From NCBI GenBank assembly GCA_012033595.1, contig JAAUQL010000046.1:1-41263 (forward strand): a DNA stretch of 41,263 nt, written 5' to 3'. The stretch comes from Cyclobacteriaceae bacterium. Its GTDB lineage: Bacteria > Bacteroidota > Bacteroidia > Cytophagales > Cyclobacteriaceae. Made by a program: the position numbers and the translations under genes. Below are positions 1 through 9,416 of this stretch, in pieces. Position 1 is the first letter of the stretch, and each line of letters starts with the position of its first letter. The notes under the pieces were generated by a model. That model had not been told where the DNA came from and made no database searches. It saw nothing but the letters and a program-made list of their open reading frames with translations.

Positions 1-470
1 AGGATAGCAGGATGACCAGGATTAGTAAAAAATAAAAATCGCTTCTCATAAAGCAAAGAACCACATAGTGCCCCACCCGTCGCTGGCAGATTGCCACACT
101 ACGCGAAAAGCTCCGTTCACACTATTGCCGTCTTTGCGAGGAGCGCTTGCGCAGCATAGCGACGCGGCAATCTCTATGAATCTGCAATGATCTTTTTACT
201 GAATCTCCCATGTCCCCTTTTGGAAAAGGGGGAGTGGGCAATAGCTTGCATTTCTGAAAATTTACCGGTTTGAAACGCAGGAATAAAGAGGCAAATTAAT
301 TTGATCAATAAAGCCGAAAAAATCAAAAGCACCATTCCTCCTTAACAAAGGGGGTTAGGCGGATTGATTTTTGAAATCCATCAGGAATAATTATCATTAG
401 GTAATTTATGCTGATGTCCATAGTGAGATCGTAGAACTATAGCCTATTTTTAAAATATATTTATTCTGAG
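1..470. repeat. Intergenic repeat debris upstream of the TetR gene
   Basis: No gene is seen here. Three repeat-like pieces are visible. Positions 124-173 form an imperfect inverted repeat (attgccg at the left, cggcaat at the right) of the kind that recurs between genes in Bacteroidota genomes. Positions 213-232 pair a C-rich and a G-rich arm around a TTGG centre. Positions 337-354 (cctcc ... ggggg) form a similar small hairpin. The first 25 bases also resemble common intergenic repeat text. That these are members of dispersed families is from memory of such genomes; only the palindromic structure is directly visible. Bases 370-470 are AT-rich and probably carry the promoter of the next gene, but I cannot fix one. 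Confidence 0.45.
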
Positions 471-1136
471 ATGGCAAAACACAAAGCAAAGCTGCTAAAC
501 AGCGAAAAAAGTCAACAGCTTTTGAAGGTATCACTTGATTTATTTTTAGAAAAGGGATTCGAAAATGTGACAGTTCGCGATATAGTAACAGCCGCCAATT
601 CCTCCATGGGAAATCTGTATTTTCATTTCGATAATAAACTTGACATTTTAAGATTTATTAGTCGAAAGTATCTTGATACACTTCAAGAGAAAACCCAGTC
701 CAACTTAGAGCTGCCTTATGATCCACATATCAAATTTTGCATCGATTTGAAGGGAGGACTAATTACTACACTGGAAGATCCGAAACTAAGTAAGTTGTTT
801 TTACTCGTGAGGGAACTGCCCGAAATGCGCAAGCATTCCATCGAGAATAAAAAACATCGTTTGCAAACCTTCTTTAAAAATAAACATAGCGAAGAAGAGG
901 CCAAAACTCTTGCAGTTGCCTTGCAAGGTATTAGCGATGCGTTTTTTAAAATACGGTTTGAAGAATACCTTGAAATACCGGTAAATCAGTTTAGCAATCA
1001 AATCATCAAATACAATCTGCTGCTTTTGGGCTACTCAAAACCTGAAGTAGAAAATGCCATTAAAACAGTTGATCAGTACTTCCGGGAAAATACCTATCGA
1101 CTTTCCTTTGATCAGGTAATTGAATCTATGCTGTAA
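471..1136 (+). CDS. TetR/AcrR family transcriptional regulator
   Basis: A 221-residue protein with the size and plan of TetR repressors. Residues about 12-60 hold the helix-turn-helix DNA-binding domain; the pattern 'GFENVTVRDIVTAA' followed by 'GNLYFHFDNK' is the classic TetR core, in which the recognition helix precedes an aromatic Y-F-H-F segment. The rest is a mostly helical ligand-binding and dimer domain with no recognisable ligand pocket. It lies directly upstream of the alcohol dehydrogenase/acid-sugar kinase genes on the same strand, with a palindrome in between at 1213-1247, so it probably controls that cluster. The inducer is unknown. The ATG start is preceded by an AT-rich leader without a Shine-Dalgarno sequence, as is normal in this phylum. 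Confidence 0.9.
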   Translation: MAKHKAKLLNSEKSQQLLKVSLDLFLEKGFENVTVRDIVTAANSSMGNLYFHFDNKLDILRFISRKYLDTLQEKTQSNLELPYDPHIKFCIDLKGGLITTLEDPKLSKLFLLVRELPEMRKHSIENKKHRLQTFFKNKHSEEEAKTLAVALQGISDAFFKIRFEEYLEIPVNQFSNQIIKYNLLLLGYSKPEVENAIKTVDQYFRENTYRLSFDQVIESML

Positions 1137-1212
1137 GCCACATACCGGCTTTTATTACCAGTTTTACTCCCAACCACCTGGTGCAAATGAGTCACGGAAT
1201 AAAACTTTGATT

Positions 1213-1247
1213 GCATAATATAGAGCAATGCTCTATATTTGTTATGC
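1213..1247. promoter_or_regulatory. Palindromic operator candidate overlapping a -7 box
   Basis: Nine-base arms (atatagagc / gctctatat, 1218-1226 and 1230-1238) surround a 3-base centre, and outer arms gcataa / ttatgc (1213-1218, 1242-1247) extend the symmetry with a small bulge. Within the right arm, TATATTTG at 1234-1241 fits the Bacteroidota -7 consensus TAnnTTTG; a weak -33 (attg, 1210-1213) lies 20 bases upstream. A repressor bound here would block that promoter. The position between the TetR gene and the catabolic genes makes it the likely TetR target. This is inferred; the arms are too AT-rich for a convincing terminator. Confidence 0.6.
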
Positions 1248-1421
1248 TTTAACACCTTCACCTGATCAATACGATTGGGGATCACAAAGCATTGGGAGCG
1301 TAAATATTACTCGCAGCCAAATGGCTTTGAAAGATGATGGATCGCTGCTATTCCGGATTTTTTTGATGGATGATAAAGTCTTTTGAGTCTGTGGCTGTTG
1401 ACATTAATAATCGGAACTACT

Positions 1422-2561
1422 ATGAATATTATAGAAACCCATATTCCCCGCAGGTTGGTTTATGGTGACCACTGTTTTCAAACTTTCTTGCACGATATCC
1501 GGCTTTCTGATTATAAAGAACTGTTTATTGTGGCCGATGCCAACATAACGCAAGCTTTGCAAGAGCTGAAAGAGACCCTGAGGCAGTCAAAAATCAGGTT
1601 CACTATTAATACAGAAATCAAAGCTGAGCCTACCATCTCAGATTTCCAGGCCATTCTGCATGCAGCAGAAGCCACCAATGCCGATGCGGTGGCAGGTATA
1701 GGGGGAGGCAGCGTGCTGGATGTGGCGAAACTGATTGCAGCACTTTACAAATCCGCTGATAAAATCGACGAAGTGGTGGGCAAAGACAAACTGTCGAAAC
1801 GAAGCCTGCCGCTATATTGCATCCCAACCACAGCGGGCACCGGAAGTGAAGTGTCTCCCAATGCCATCCTGCTGGACGAAAAGCAGCATTTGAAAGTTGG
1901 AATTATCAGTCCGTACCTGATCCCGGATGCATCGTATGTCGATCCGGTACTTACCTATTCGGTGCCGTATCATATCACCGCTGCGACGGGCATAGATGCG
2001 CTTACACATTGTCTGGAAGCCTATACCAATAAAAACGCCCACCCCTTCATCGATATGTATGCCTTGGAGGGTATTAAACTCATCTTTCACCATCTTGAAA
2101 AAGCATGTGAGAACGATGCGGTGGCCCGAGCCAATGTGGCTTTGGGTAGTTTATATGGTGGGATATGTCTTGGCCCTGTCAATACGGCGGCGGTTCATGC
2201 GCTGGCTTACCCGCTGGGGAGCGAATACAAAATTCCTCATGGTATATCCAATGCTTTGTTACTACCCCATGTGATAGAGGCCAATCTGCCATTTGCCAAT
2301 GAAAAATACGCTACTGTGGCTCTTGCTATAGGTGCAGACAACACCGAAAACACAAATGAAACAGCGCGCAACGGCATAGAACTGCTGAAAAAACTATGCA
2401 GCAATGTAGGAATCCCAGCATCTTTGAATGCATTCAATATTTCAAAAGGAGAAGTAATCAATTTGGCCAAATCCGCCATGAAGGTTGAGCGTCTGTTGAA
2501 AAACAATCCGAGAACCCTAACCGAAGAGGAGGTTCAAAATATCTATTACAAACTGTTTTAA
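1422..2561 (+). CDS. Iron-containing alcohol dehydrogenase (group III)
   Basis: NAD(P)-dependent dehydrogenase of the Fe-ADH/FucO family, 379 residues from the ATG at 1422; a TTG 39 bases upstream would add a poor N-terminus, so the ATG is preferred. The dinucleotide-binding motif GGGSVLDVAK sits near residue 92 and TTAGTGSE near 140. Four metal ligands are visible at Asp192, His196, His259 and His273, spaced as in E. coli lactaldehyde reductase FucO (196, 200, 263, 277), so the enzyme should be active. It is the first gene of the acid-sugar cluster. The likely role is oxidising or reducing a small hydroxy-aldehyde or alcohol of the pathway, but the substrate cannot be read from sequence. Confidence 0.9.
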   Translation: MNIIETHIPRRLVYGDHCFQTFLHDIRLSDYKELFIVADANITQALQELKETLRQSKIRFTINTEIKAEPTISDFQAILHAAEATNADAVAGIGGGSVLDVAKLIAALYKSADKIDEVVGKDKLSKRSLPLYCIPTTAGTGSEVSPNAILLDEKQHLKVGIISPYLIPDASYVDPVLTYSVPYHITAATGIDALTHCLEAYTNKNAHPFIDMYALEGIKLIFHHLEKACENDAVARANVALGSLYGGICLGPVNTAAVHALAYPLGSEYKIPHGISNALLLPHVIEANLPFANEKYATVALAIGADNTENTNETARNGIELLKKLCSNVGIPASLNAFNISKGEVINLAKSAMKVERLLKNNPRTLTEEEVQNIYYKLF

Positions 2562-2578
2562 AAATACCAAGAACCTGA

Positions 2579-3673
2579 ATGCCTAAAATCCTTGTAATTG
2601 CCGATGATTTTACCGGAGCTGCCGAGATGGGCGGAATAGCGCATCTTTATGGGTTTAGGGTTAAGTTTATATCAAATCCTACCTGGCCCAAAGCATTTGC
2701 AGAAGATGTTCTTGTCTTGGATACCGATAGCCGAAATCTAAATGGCGAGGATGCTGCTACGAAAGTGCAAAAATTTGTATCCGGTTTCCAGCCGGAAGAT
2801 TTTTCCTTAATTTATAAAAAAACAGACTCGGTATTGCGTGGACAGGTTGAAGCTGAAATTAAGGCATTGTTGAAATGGACAGGATTTTCAGGTTCCGTTT
2901 TGGCTCCGGCTAATCCTTCAAAAAGACGAACTATAGTCAATGGTCACTATCTGATAGATGGACAACCTATCCACGAAACTGATTTTTTGCTTGATCCGAT
3001 TTATCCAAGGCGACATTCAGAAGTGGTACGTTTGCTTGGCGATCATGTAGAGGCGACACACGCTAACGATTTCTCCCACAATACCGGAATTATTATTCCT
3101 GATGTCTTGTCGATAGATCAACTAAACGGGCTACTAAGTACCATCAGCTTGGACAATTGCCTGCTATCAGGTGGAGCCGATTTTTTCAGGTCTGTACTAA
3201 CCACCAAACTTCAACTTGGGGAACAAGCCAAATACAATACGAATCAGATTAGCGGGGCGCGGTGTTTTATCATAGGAAGTACCTCAAACTCCAGCCGGCA
3301 AACTGTGCAAAGACTGCAGGAGCAGGGGCTGCCTCTCCTTTCCCTGCCCAGGGCTGGTCTTTACGATCAGGTTGTTTTCCGAAGTTGGCTGGATCATATC
3401 AAATCTAATTTGAAAAACGAACTGGGGCTTGTTGTCAGCAGTCCGGCAGAGCACATCACTGACCCTGCCGATAAAAAAAATATCACTAAGCGACTGGCAT
3501 CTGCCGGAAAATTCATATTACAAAATGGATCGCAGCACAAACACTTGTTTGTGGAAGGAGGCGAAACGGCCAGGGCAATTATGGATGAAGCTGAAGTTCC
3601 AGATTTGAGATTGGATGGTGTTCTTGCCGATGGTGTGGTCAGGTTTTGGTCAGACCGGTATCATTTTATTTAA
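2579..3673 (+). CDS. Four-carbon acid sugar kinase family protein (DUF1537)
   Basis: ATP-dependent kinase of the DUF1537 family (DtnK/OtnK/LtnK group), which phosphorylates acid sugars such as threonate, erythronate or 3-oxo acids. Of 364 residues, the N-terminal domain shows IADDFTGAAE (residues 6-15) and YKKTDSVLRG (about 81-90), which bind the sugar acid, followed by the NPSKRRTIVNGHY segment. The C-terminal nucleotide-binding half ends in the GGETA motif. It is slightly shorter than the usual 400-430 residues but no motif is missing. The pairing with PdxA2 downstream is the known signature of D-threonate-type pathways, in which the phosphorylated acid is oxidised and decarboxylated to dihydroxyacetone phosphate. 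The exact substrate is open. Confidence 0.9.
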   Translation: MPKILVIADDFTGAAEMGGIAHLYGFRVKFISNPTWPKAFAEDVLVLDTDSRNLNGEDAATKVQKFVSGFQPEDFSLIYKKTDSVLRGQVEAEIKALLKWTGFSGSVLAPANPSKRRTIVNGHYLIDGQPIHETDFLLDPIYPRRHSEVVRLLGDHVEATHANDFSHNTGIIIPDVLSIDQLNGLLSTISLDNCLLSGGADFFRSVLTTKLQLGEQAKYNTNQISGARCFIIGSTSNSSRQTVQRLQEQGLPLLSLPRAGLYDQVVFRSWLDHIKSNLKNELGLVVSSPAEHITDPADKKNITKRLASAGKFILQNGSQHKHLFVEGGETARAIMDEAEVPDLRLDGVLADGVVRFWSDRYHFI

Positions 3674-3725
3674 CTGTTAAACCCGGAAGCTACGTGTGGC
3701 CGGAAAATATTATGTCAAAAAAATA

Positions 3726-5282
3726 ATGGATAAAGGAGAATTGATTTATATCGATTACGCAATTATTCTGCTGTCACTGGCAGGCTCTGTATGGATTGGA
3801 TTTCATTTTGCCAAAGGCCAAAAATCCACCAGCAAATATTTTATCGCATCGGGCAAGATACCGGCATGGGCCATAGGTATGTCCATTTTGGCCACTCTGA
3901 TCAGCAGCATTACCTTTTTGGCTTATCCCGGCGAGGGCTTTTCCAACAACTGGATTCGGTTGGTGCAGGGGTTTATGGTTCCCATAGTGCTGCTTTTATT
4001 GATATGGTCGGTGGTTCCGCTATATCGAAATGTCATAGGCCTGAGTGCATACGAGTATTTCGAAAAGCGCTTCGGTCTCCTGGCACGCATGTACAGTTCG
4101 CTGGGCTTCATTATGGCGCACTTCTCAAAAATGGGTACGGTACTCTACCTGTTGGCACTGGCCATCGGACACTTGCTGGGCATGGACACCGTGGTCATCA
4201 TTATCATCTTGGGCGTGGTCATCATTATTGTCACCTATTTTGGCGGAATTGAAGCGGTGATATGGCTGGATGTGATTCAGGGATTTATGCTCATAGCCGG
4301 AGGTTTGGTGACGCTCATCATCATTGTCTCCACCACCCCGGGCGGACTCCCGGCCATCTGGGAGGTGGGTGTGCAAAATGATCTGATTGGCTTTGGGCCA
4401 TTTGATTGGGATTTTGTCAATCTGACATTCTGGGTGATGGCACTCAATGGAGTTTTCTATGCCATTCAGAAATATGGCACCGATCAGACCATCGTCCAGC
4501 GCTATCTGACGGCCAAGTCTAATAAGGATGCGATCAAAGCCTCACTCATTGGTGTATTGCTCAGCGTGCCGGTATGGGCGCTATTCATGTTTATCGGCAC
4601 TGCACTTTTCGGATATTATCATTTAAATCCTGAAGTGACCTTACCATCAGATATTAAAGCAGATGCAGTTTTTCCACTTTTTATCCTTCAGGAGCTTCCG
4701 ATTGGTGTGTCCGGCCTGGTGATCTCCGCATTGATCGCTGCGGCCATTTCCAGTCTCGATTCCGATATCAACTGCCTTTCGGCCATTCTGACCGAGGATT
4801 TTTATTGTAAGTTGAAAAGGAAGGTTACAGAGCGTCAAAAGCTCTTTTTTAGCAAAATCACCGTGTTGGTGGTCGGTTTTGCCTCCATAGCCATAGCCAT
4901 GCTATTCACAAAAATAGGCGGAGAGGGCATTTTGGGAACCGTTTTTAGTTTGTATGCCATATTCTCTGGTGGCATCGCCGGAATCTTCCTCTTGGGGTTA
5001 TTCTCAAAAACAGCCAATAACAATGGATTGAATATCGGCATTGCTGCGTGTGTATTGTTTACGGCTTATGCGGTGCTTACCTCTACCAGGGTAGAAGACC
5101 GGCTGCTCTTGGATTTGGGATCGTTCAATTTTTCCCAGCACAATTACATGCTTGGTGTGTACAGCCACTTGATTTTGATCGTGGTGGGCCAGTTGGCAAG
5201 CTACCTGTTCCCCCGGCAAGAGATCAATGAAAGGTTGACATTTTACGGATGGTCAAAAAAGAAAAGAAAAGAAGCACAATGA
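3726..5282 (+). CDS. Sodium:solute symporter (SSS family)
   Basis: Inner-membrane transporter of the solute:sodium symporter family, 518 residues with about 13-14 hydrophobic helices. The first helix follows the start (IDYAIILLSLAGSVWIG), and the unwound-helix stretch SILATLISSITFLAYPGEGF near residue 55 is typical of the family. GTDQTIVQRYLTAK in the middle and SSLDSDINCLSAIL near residue 340 are the other conserved blocks. The ATG at 3726 gives a normal cytoplasmic lead; a GTG ten codons upstream is possible. The stop overlaps the next gene by four bases (ATGA). Placed between kinase and dehydrogenase, it most likely imports the monomer used by the cluster. No SusC/SusD pair is present, which favours a small substrate. 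Confidence 0.92.
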   Translation: MDKGELIYIDYAIILLSLAGSVWIGFHFAKGQKSTSKYFIASGKIPAWAIGMSILATLISSITFLAYPGEGFSNNWIRLVQGFMVPIVLLLLIWSVVPLYRNVIGLSAYEYFEKRFGLLARMYSSLGFIMAHFSKMGTVLYLLALAIGHLLGMDTVVIIIILGVVIIIVTYFGGIEAVIWLDVIQGFMLIAGGLVTLIIIVSTTPGGLPAIWEVGVQNDLIGFGPFDWDFVNLTFWVMALNGVFYAIQKYGTDQTIVQRYLTAKSNKDAIKASLIGVLLSVPVWALFMFIGTALFGYYHLNPEVTLPSDIKADAVFPLFILQELPIGVSGLVISALIAAAISSLDSDINCLSAILTEDFYCKLKRKVTERQKLFFSKITVLVVGFASIAIAMLFTKIGGEGILGTVFSLYAIFSGGIAGIFLLGLFSKTANNNGLNIGIAACVLFTAYAVLTSTRVEDRLLLDLGSFNFSQHNYMLGVYSHLILIVVGQLASYLFPRQEINERLTFYGWSKKKRKEAQ

Positions 5283-6310
5283 ATAAAAAACCCATAATCG
5301 CAATCAGCGCCGGAGACCCTGCCGGTATAGGACCCGAGGTGACCGTAAAAGCATTGGCCAGCAGAGACATTTACGATGTCTGTCGCCCCCTGGTGGTTTG
5401 CGATGCGCATATTATAAAACAGGCATTGGAGTTTTGTGGAATGCAAACTTTTAATATTAGAAAAGTACTAAATCCACAGGAAGCAAAATATGAATTTGGA
5501 ACTATTGATGTGCTGGATGTGGCCAATATTTCCATGGCAGACTTCGCCTTTAACCGGGTGTCTGAAATGACCGGAAAAGCATCGTTTGAATATGTGGAGA
5601 AAGTCATTGCACTGGCTATGAATAAAGAGGTAGATGCTACCGTTACCGGGCCGATCAATAAGGAAGCCATTCAACTGGCAGGCTACAACTATGCCGGCCA
5701 TACGGAGATTTTTGCAAAATATACCAACACCACCAGGTATGCCATGATGCTGGCCGAAAAAAACTTCCGGGTGGTGCATGTCAACACCCATGTTTCCATG
5801 CTTGAATCCATTAAGCGGACAACAAAAGATCGCGTTTTATCTACCATTGTGCTGGCTCATACTGCTTTGAAGCAAATGGGTATTGAAAACCCGCGAATTG
5901 CCGTGAACGGCATTAATCCTCATGCCGGAGAGCATGGCCTTTTTGGAGATGAAGAAATCAGGGAAATTATCCCGGCGATTGAGCAGGCCAAAGCCTTGAA
6001 TATCATGGCCGACGGCCCGCATCCACCCGACACCATCTTCCCCAAGATGAAAGGCGGACAATATGATATAGTAGTTTGTATGTACCATGACCAGGGGCAC
6101 ATTCCGACCAAATTATTGGGTTTTGAATACAATCATGAAACGCAAAAATGGGAAGGCATGTCGGGGGTGAATATCACCCTGGGTCTGCCGATCATCCGTG
6201 TATCGGTAGATCACGGAACTGCATTTGACAAAGGAGGCAAGGGAGAGGCCAACCCGCAGAGCATGCTTCAGGCCATAAAATATGCTTCATTATTCAGTAA
6301 TAAAAAATAA
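5279..6310 (+). CDS. pdxA2: PdxA-family 4-hydroxythreonine-4-phosphate dehydrogenase, PdxA2 type
   Basis: NAD-dependent, divalent-metal dehydrogenase/decarboxylase of 343 residues. It opens with SAGDPAGIGPE; the metal-binding histidines are His141 (YAGHTE), His215 (NPHAGE) and His270 (YHDQGH), followed by DHGTAFDKGGKGEANP. In vitamin B6 synthesis PdxA acts on 4-phosphohydroxythreonine, but PdxA2 enzymes next to DUF1537 kinases act on 4-phospho-threonate or -erythronate, giving dihydroxyacetone phosphate and CO2. The kinase two genes upstream and the symporter overlapping its start (ATGA) argue for PdxA2. The ATG at 5279 is chosen over one ten codons earlier because it aligns with the usual PdxA N-terminus. 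It is followed three bases later by the aldolase gene, so the two are cotranscribed. Confidence 0.88.
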   Translation: MNKKPIIAISAGDPAGIGPEVTVKALASRDIYDVCRPLVVCDAHIIKQALEFCGMQTFNIRKVLNPQEAKYEFGTIDVLDVANISMADFAFNRVSEMTGKASFEYVEKVIALAMNKEVDATVTGPINKEAIQLAGYNYAGHTEIFAKYTNTTRYAMMLAEKNFRVVHVNTHVSMLESIKRTTKDRVLSTIVLAHTALKQMGIENPRIAVNGINPHAGEHGLFGDEEIREIIPAIEQAKALNIMADGPHPPDTIFPKMKGGQYDIVVCMYHDQGHIPTKLLGFEYNHETQKWEGMSGVNITLGLPIIRVSVDHGTAFDKGGKGEANPQSMLQAIKYASLFSNKK

Positions 6311-6313
6311 AAA

Positions 6314-7234
6314 ATGAATCAGAAAGTGAATTTTTTCGAGGGCGTAATGGTACCCATGATCACACCAGCCACACAAGATGGAAACATCGATGAGGTGCAT
6401 GCAGCAAAGATGATCCGGTTTTTACTCGACAACAATACCATACCGTTCATTTTAGGGACTACCGGTGAGGTCGCTTCTATTTCTATTCCGCAAAGAGAAA
6501 AGCTTGTTCGCATACTATTGGAAAACAAAAGAAAAGAGGTGCCTTTGGTAGTTGGCATGGGGTCATTGACTGTGAAGGAAACATTTGAATTATCCAATAA
6601 GTTTTTCGCATGGGGAATTGATGCAGTGGTGCTTACCATACCCAACTACTTTAAGCTGGGCGATGAACAGATATTTCGGTATTTCGAAAACCTGGCGGAG
6701 AAAATTGACGGTAAGATAATACTTTACAACATCCCGGCTACAACCCACAATTCGATTCCTATCGATGTGGCAGATCGCCTGAGCTATTTAGAAAATATTG
6801 TAGGAATCAAGGATTCTGAAAACAACAAAAGCAGGCTACTCAAGTCGCTGGAACTATGGCAGAATAGAGAAGATTTCATTCATCTGGTGGGCGTAAATGA
6901 CCTGATGGCAACGGGACTGACGATGGGATCGTCAGGAATAGTGCCCAGCTCAGCGAACCTGGTTCCTCATCTATATTATCAATTGTTTACTGAGACCAGG
7001 GCCGGAAACGAACAAAAAGTAAGCGAAATCCAGGAGCTGACCAGAGCAGTAACCAATGTATATAAAGACGATTTTTTGCTGGGTGAGTCTTTAGCTGCTT
7101 TAAAATACCTCTTGTCTGAGCAAGGGCATTGCCTGCCCTACATGTTTGCGCCTTTGTGCGAATTGGATGAAGTCCAGAAGAAATGTGTGAAAGCCAGATG
7201 GCTGGAACTGACCGACACTGTTGAAAAATTATAA
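6314..7234 (+). CDS. Dihydrodipicolinate synthase family aldolase/lyase
   Basis: Class I, pyruvate-type aldolase of the DHDPS/N-acetylneuraminate lyase superfamily, 306 residues in one TIM barrel. The substrate-carboxylate motif GTTGE is near residue 48, the proton-relay Tyr is Tyr138 (LYNIP), and the Schiff-base lysine is Lys166 (VGIKDSE). All catalytic parts are present. Because the neighbours are catabolic, it is more likely a retro-aldolase or dehydratase for a 2-keto-3-deoxy acid than the lysine-pathway DapA. It begins three bases after pdxA2. Its product would be pyruvate plus a small aldehyde, and that aldehyde could be the substrate of the Fe-alcohol dehydrogenase at 1422; this link is inference. 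Confidence 0.87.
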   Translation: MNQKVNFFEGVMVPMITPATQDGNIDEVHAAKMIRFLLDNNTIPFILGTTGEVASISIPQREKLVRILLENKRKEVPLVVGMGSLTVKETFELSNKFFAWGIDAVVLTIPNYFKLGDEQIFRYFENLAEKIDGKIILYNIPATTHNSIPIDVADRLSYLENIVGIKDSENNKSRLLKSLELWQNREDFIHLVGVNDLMATGLTMGSSGIVPSSANLVPHLYYQLFTETRAGNEQKVSEIQELTRAVTNVYKDDFLLGESLAALKYLLSEQGHCLPYMFAPLCELDEVQKKCVKARWLELTDTVEKL

Positions 7235-7253
7235 GCCAACTAAACGAAAGATT

Positions 7254-7415
7254 ATGAAATTGAAACTTGTACTTGACCTCGACATCAGAAAAAGAAAACT
7301 CCTGCAACGATATATTGGAAAGGAGAAAGGATTGCGACCCGAAGAATATAAGCTGGCTTTGTCTGAGCTGATAGATAAGCAACTTTTCAAACAGCTTCAG
7401 AAATACCAATATTAA
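7254..7415 (+). CDS. Small basic hypothetical protein, 53 residues
   Basis: A short open frame beginning MKLKLVLDLDIRKRKLLQRY, rich in lysine, arginine and leucine, predicted to be helical and cytosolic, with no signal peptide or cysteine pair. It fits neatly between the aldolase stop and the GH97 start without overlapping either, and its codon use resembles its neighbours. The ATG at 7254 is preferred; a TTG 33 bases earlier lies inside the aldolase gene. I do not recognise a family. It could be a genuine small operon protein or a chance frame. Confidence 0.45.
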   Translation: MKLKLVLDLDIRKRKLLQRYIGKEKGLRPEEYKLALSELIDKQLFKQLQKYQY

Positions 7416-7437
7416 ATCAGTCCTTACCTTTGATACG

Positions 7438-9404
7438 ATGAAACACGGATTTTACCTGACTTTTTTACTGACCTTTTTTGGTCTGAACACAGTTTTTGGC
7501 GCAGAAAAAGTACTTTCCTCACCAGATTCGAATATTAAAGTTGAAATTATAATCGGCGACCGGCTCTATTACAGGGTGAAGTACAAGGACAACATCGTGA
7601 TGCAGGCCTCTCCATTGTCGTTAACGATCAATAAAAATCAACTTGGAAAATCTCCAAAACTACTCAAGGCAAATGAATCTAAAACCGATCAGATCATTCG
7701 CACGGTTTGGGGCAACCGAAAGGAAATCATTGATCAGTTCAATGAACTGACATTGGATTTTGAGGGTAATTATTCGCTACAGTTCAGAGCATACGATCAC
7801 GGTGTTGCCTATCGCTTCGTAACCAATCTAAAGGAAAAGGACGTTATCGTGAACAGCGAGGAAGTTGCCTACCGATTTGATTTTGGAACAAATGCCTGGC
7901 TGCTCGAGGGCCCCTCTTACGAATCAAATTTCAAATTCACTCCTTTGGATGTGGAGGAAATCACCAATTTCCAAAACAGCATGGAAAAGATATATCTGCC
8001 TGCTTTCATCGAAGTGAAAAATAAGGTAAGGATCGCCATTACCGAGGCAGGATTGTACGATTACCCGAGCCTGTTCCTCAATCGCGGGAATGACTATGAA
8101 AACTATATGCTGGGTGTTTTTGAAAACTATGCCCTGACTACCACGGTGGGCGGATTTAGCAATTATTCGAAACTGAGCGACACTTCTGCGGATTATATTG
8201 CCAAAACTGCCGGTTCGCGGGCTTACCCCTGGCGACTGCTGGTGATCAGCGATGACGATGCCGTGTTTGCTGACAATAATCTTGTTTACCAACTGGCAGC
8301 GCCTTGCGCTTATCAGGACACGGACTGGATCAGGCCGGGGAAAGTAGCCTGGGACTGGTGGCATGATTATGCGGTGAAAGGGGAAGATTTTGAAGGTGGA
8401 ATCAATACCAAAACCTACCTATACCAGATTGACTTCGCAGCAAAATACAATATCGAATATATACTGGTAGACTGGATGTGGACCGACAAATACGATCTAT
8501 CATTATTTAATCCCAATGTAGATATCAAAAAAATTATTGACTACGGAAAAAATAAAAACGTTGGGGTGATGCTGTGGTGCCCGGGGCATACCCTTCATGA
8601 GCAGCTCGACCAGGCCCTGGATCTATTCTCCGGTCTGGGGGCAGCAGGTGTCAAGGCTGACTTTTTTGGCAGAGAAGATCAAACATGCATTAAAATGTAC
8701 GAAGATATAGCCATTGCTGCCGCTAAAAGAAAAATGTTGGTGGATTTCCACGGTTGCACCAAACCCACCGGCATAGAGCGCACCTACCCAAACATTATAA
8801 ACTATGAGGCGGTACTCGGCAACGAGTACAATAAATTGGCACCTGAAAATGTACCATCGGCCATAAGGTGATGTTGGCCTTTACACGAGGTATGATCGGC
8901 CCGATGGATTTTACCCCCGGGGGCATGAGAAACAGAAACGACCACCTCAGTGTCTTTTTTACCCTTCCGCAAGTGTATGGGACCAGAGCCGGTGAAATGT
9001 CCCTTTACGTGATTTACGATGAGCCATTAAAAATGCTTTGTGATGCCCCGTCGGCCTATGAGGCGGAACCAGACATTCCCTCTTTTATATCTCAGATCCC
9101 TACTACCTGGGATGATACAAAAGTACTGGATGGCGTTTTTGGTGAGTTCATTATAAAAGCTCGAAAAACGGGCAATACCTGGTTTATTGCCGGTTTAAAT
9201 GGGGAGCAATCGCGAACAATCCAACTGGATTTGTCCTGGCTGCAAAACGACGCCTATGTCGGGGAGATATTAAGAGATGGCGCGAACGCTCACAGGATCG
9301 GAATCGATTATGTCATCGAACAAATCAATATCAGTAAAAACAGTAGCCCTGAGATTACAATTCCAGCCGGTGGCGGCTTTATTATGAGAATTGAAGGCAA
9401 ATAA
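7438..9404 (+). CDS. Glycoside hydrolase family 97 (one frameshift)
   Basis: Periplasmic or surface GH97 enzyme (alpha-glucosidase or alpha-galactosidase), 655 residues after repair. Residues 1-21 are a signal peptide ending near VFGA. An N-terminal beta-sandwich runs to about residue 290, then a TIM barrel starting near KVAWDWWHDY. GVKADF places Asp408 where retaining GH97 members carry the nucleophile, and NYEAV gives Glu457 as candidate acid/base, so a retaining alpha-galactosidase-like mechanism is suggested. The frame breaks near 8857-8860: the first frame ends after PSAIR, while the next frame continues GHKVMLAFTRG and GPMDFTPGGM, the expected GH97 continuation. One missing G in a GG run repairs it. 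It probably acts outside the cytoplasm on the glycan feeding the upstream genes. Confidence 0.88.
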
Positions 9405-9416
9405 ACCCAAATACTT

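Noticed and set aside
7425-7432. TACCTTTG, an exact TAnnTTTG match just before GH97
   Set aside because: It ends five bases before the ATG, which would give a leaderless transcript, and no -33 element lies at the right distance. More likely chance within the gap.
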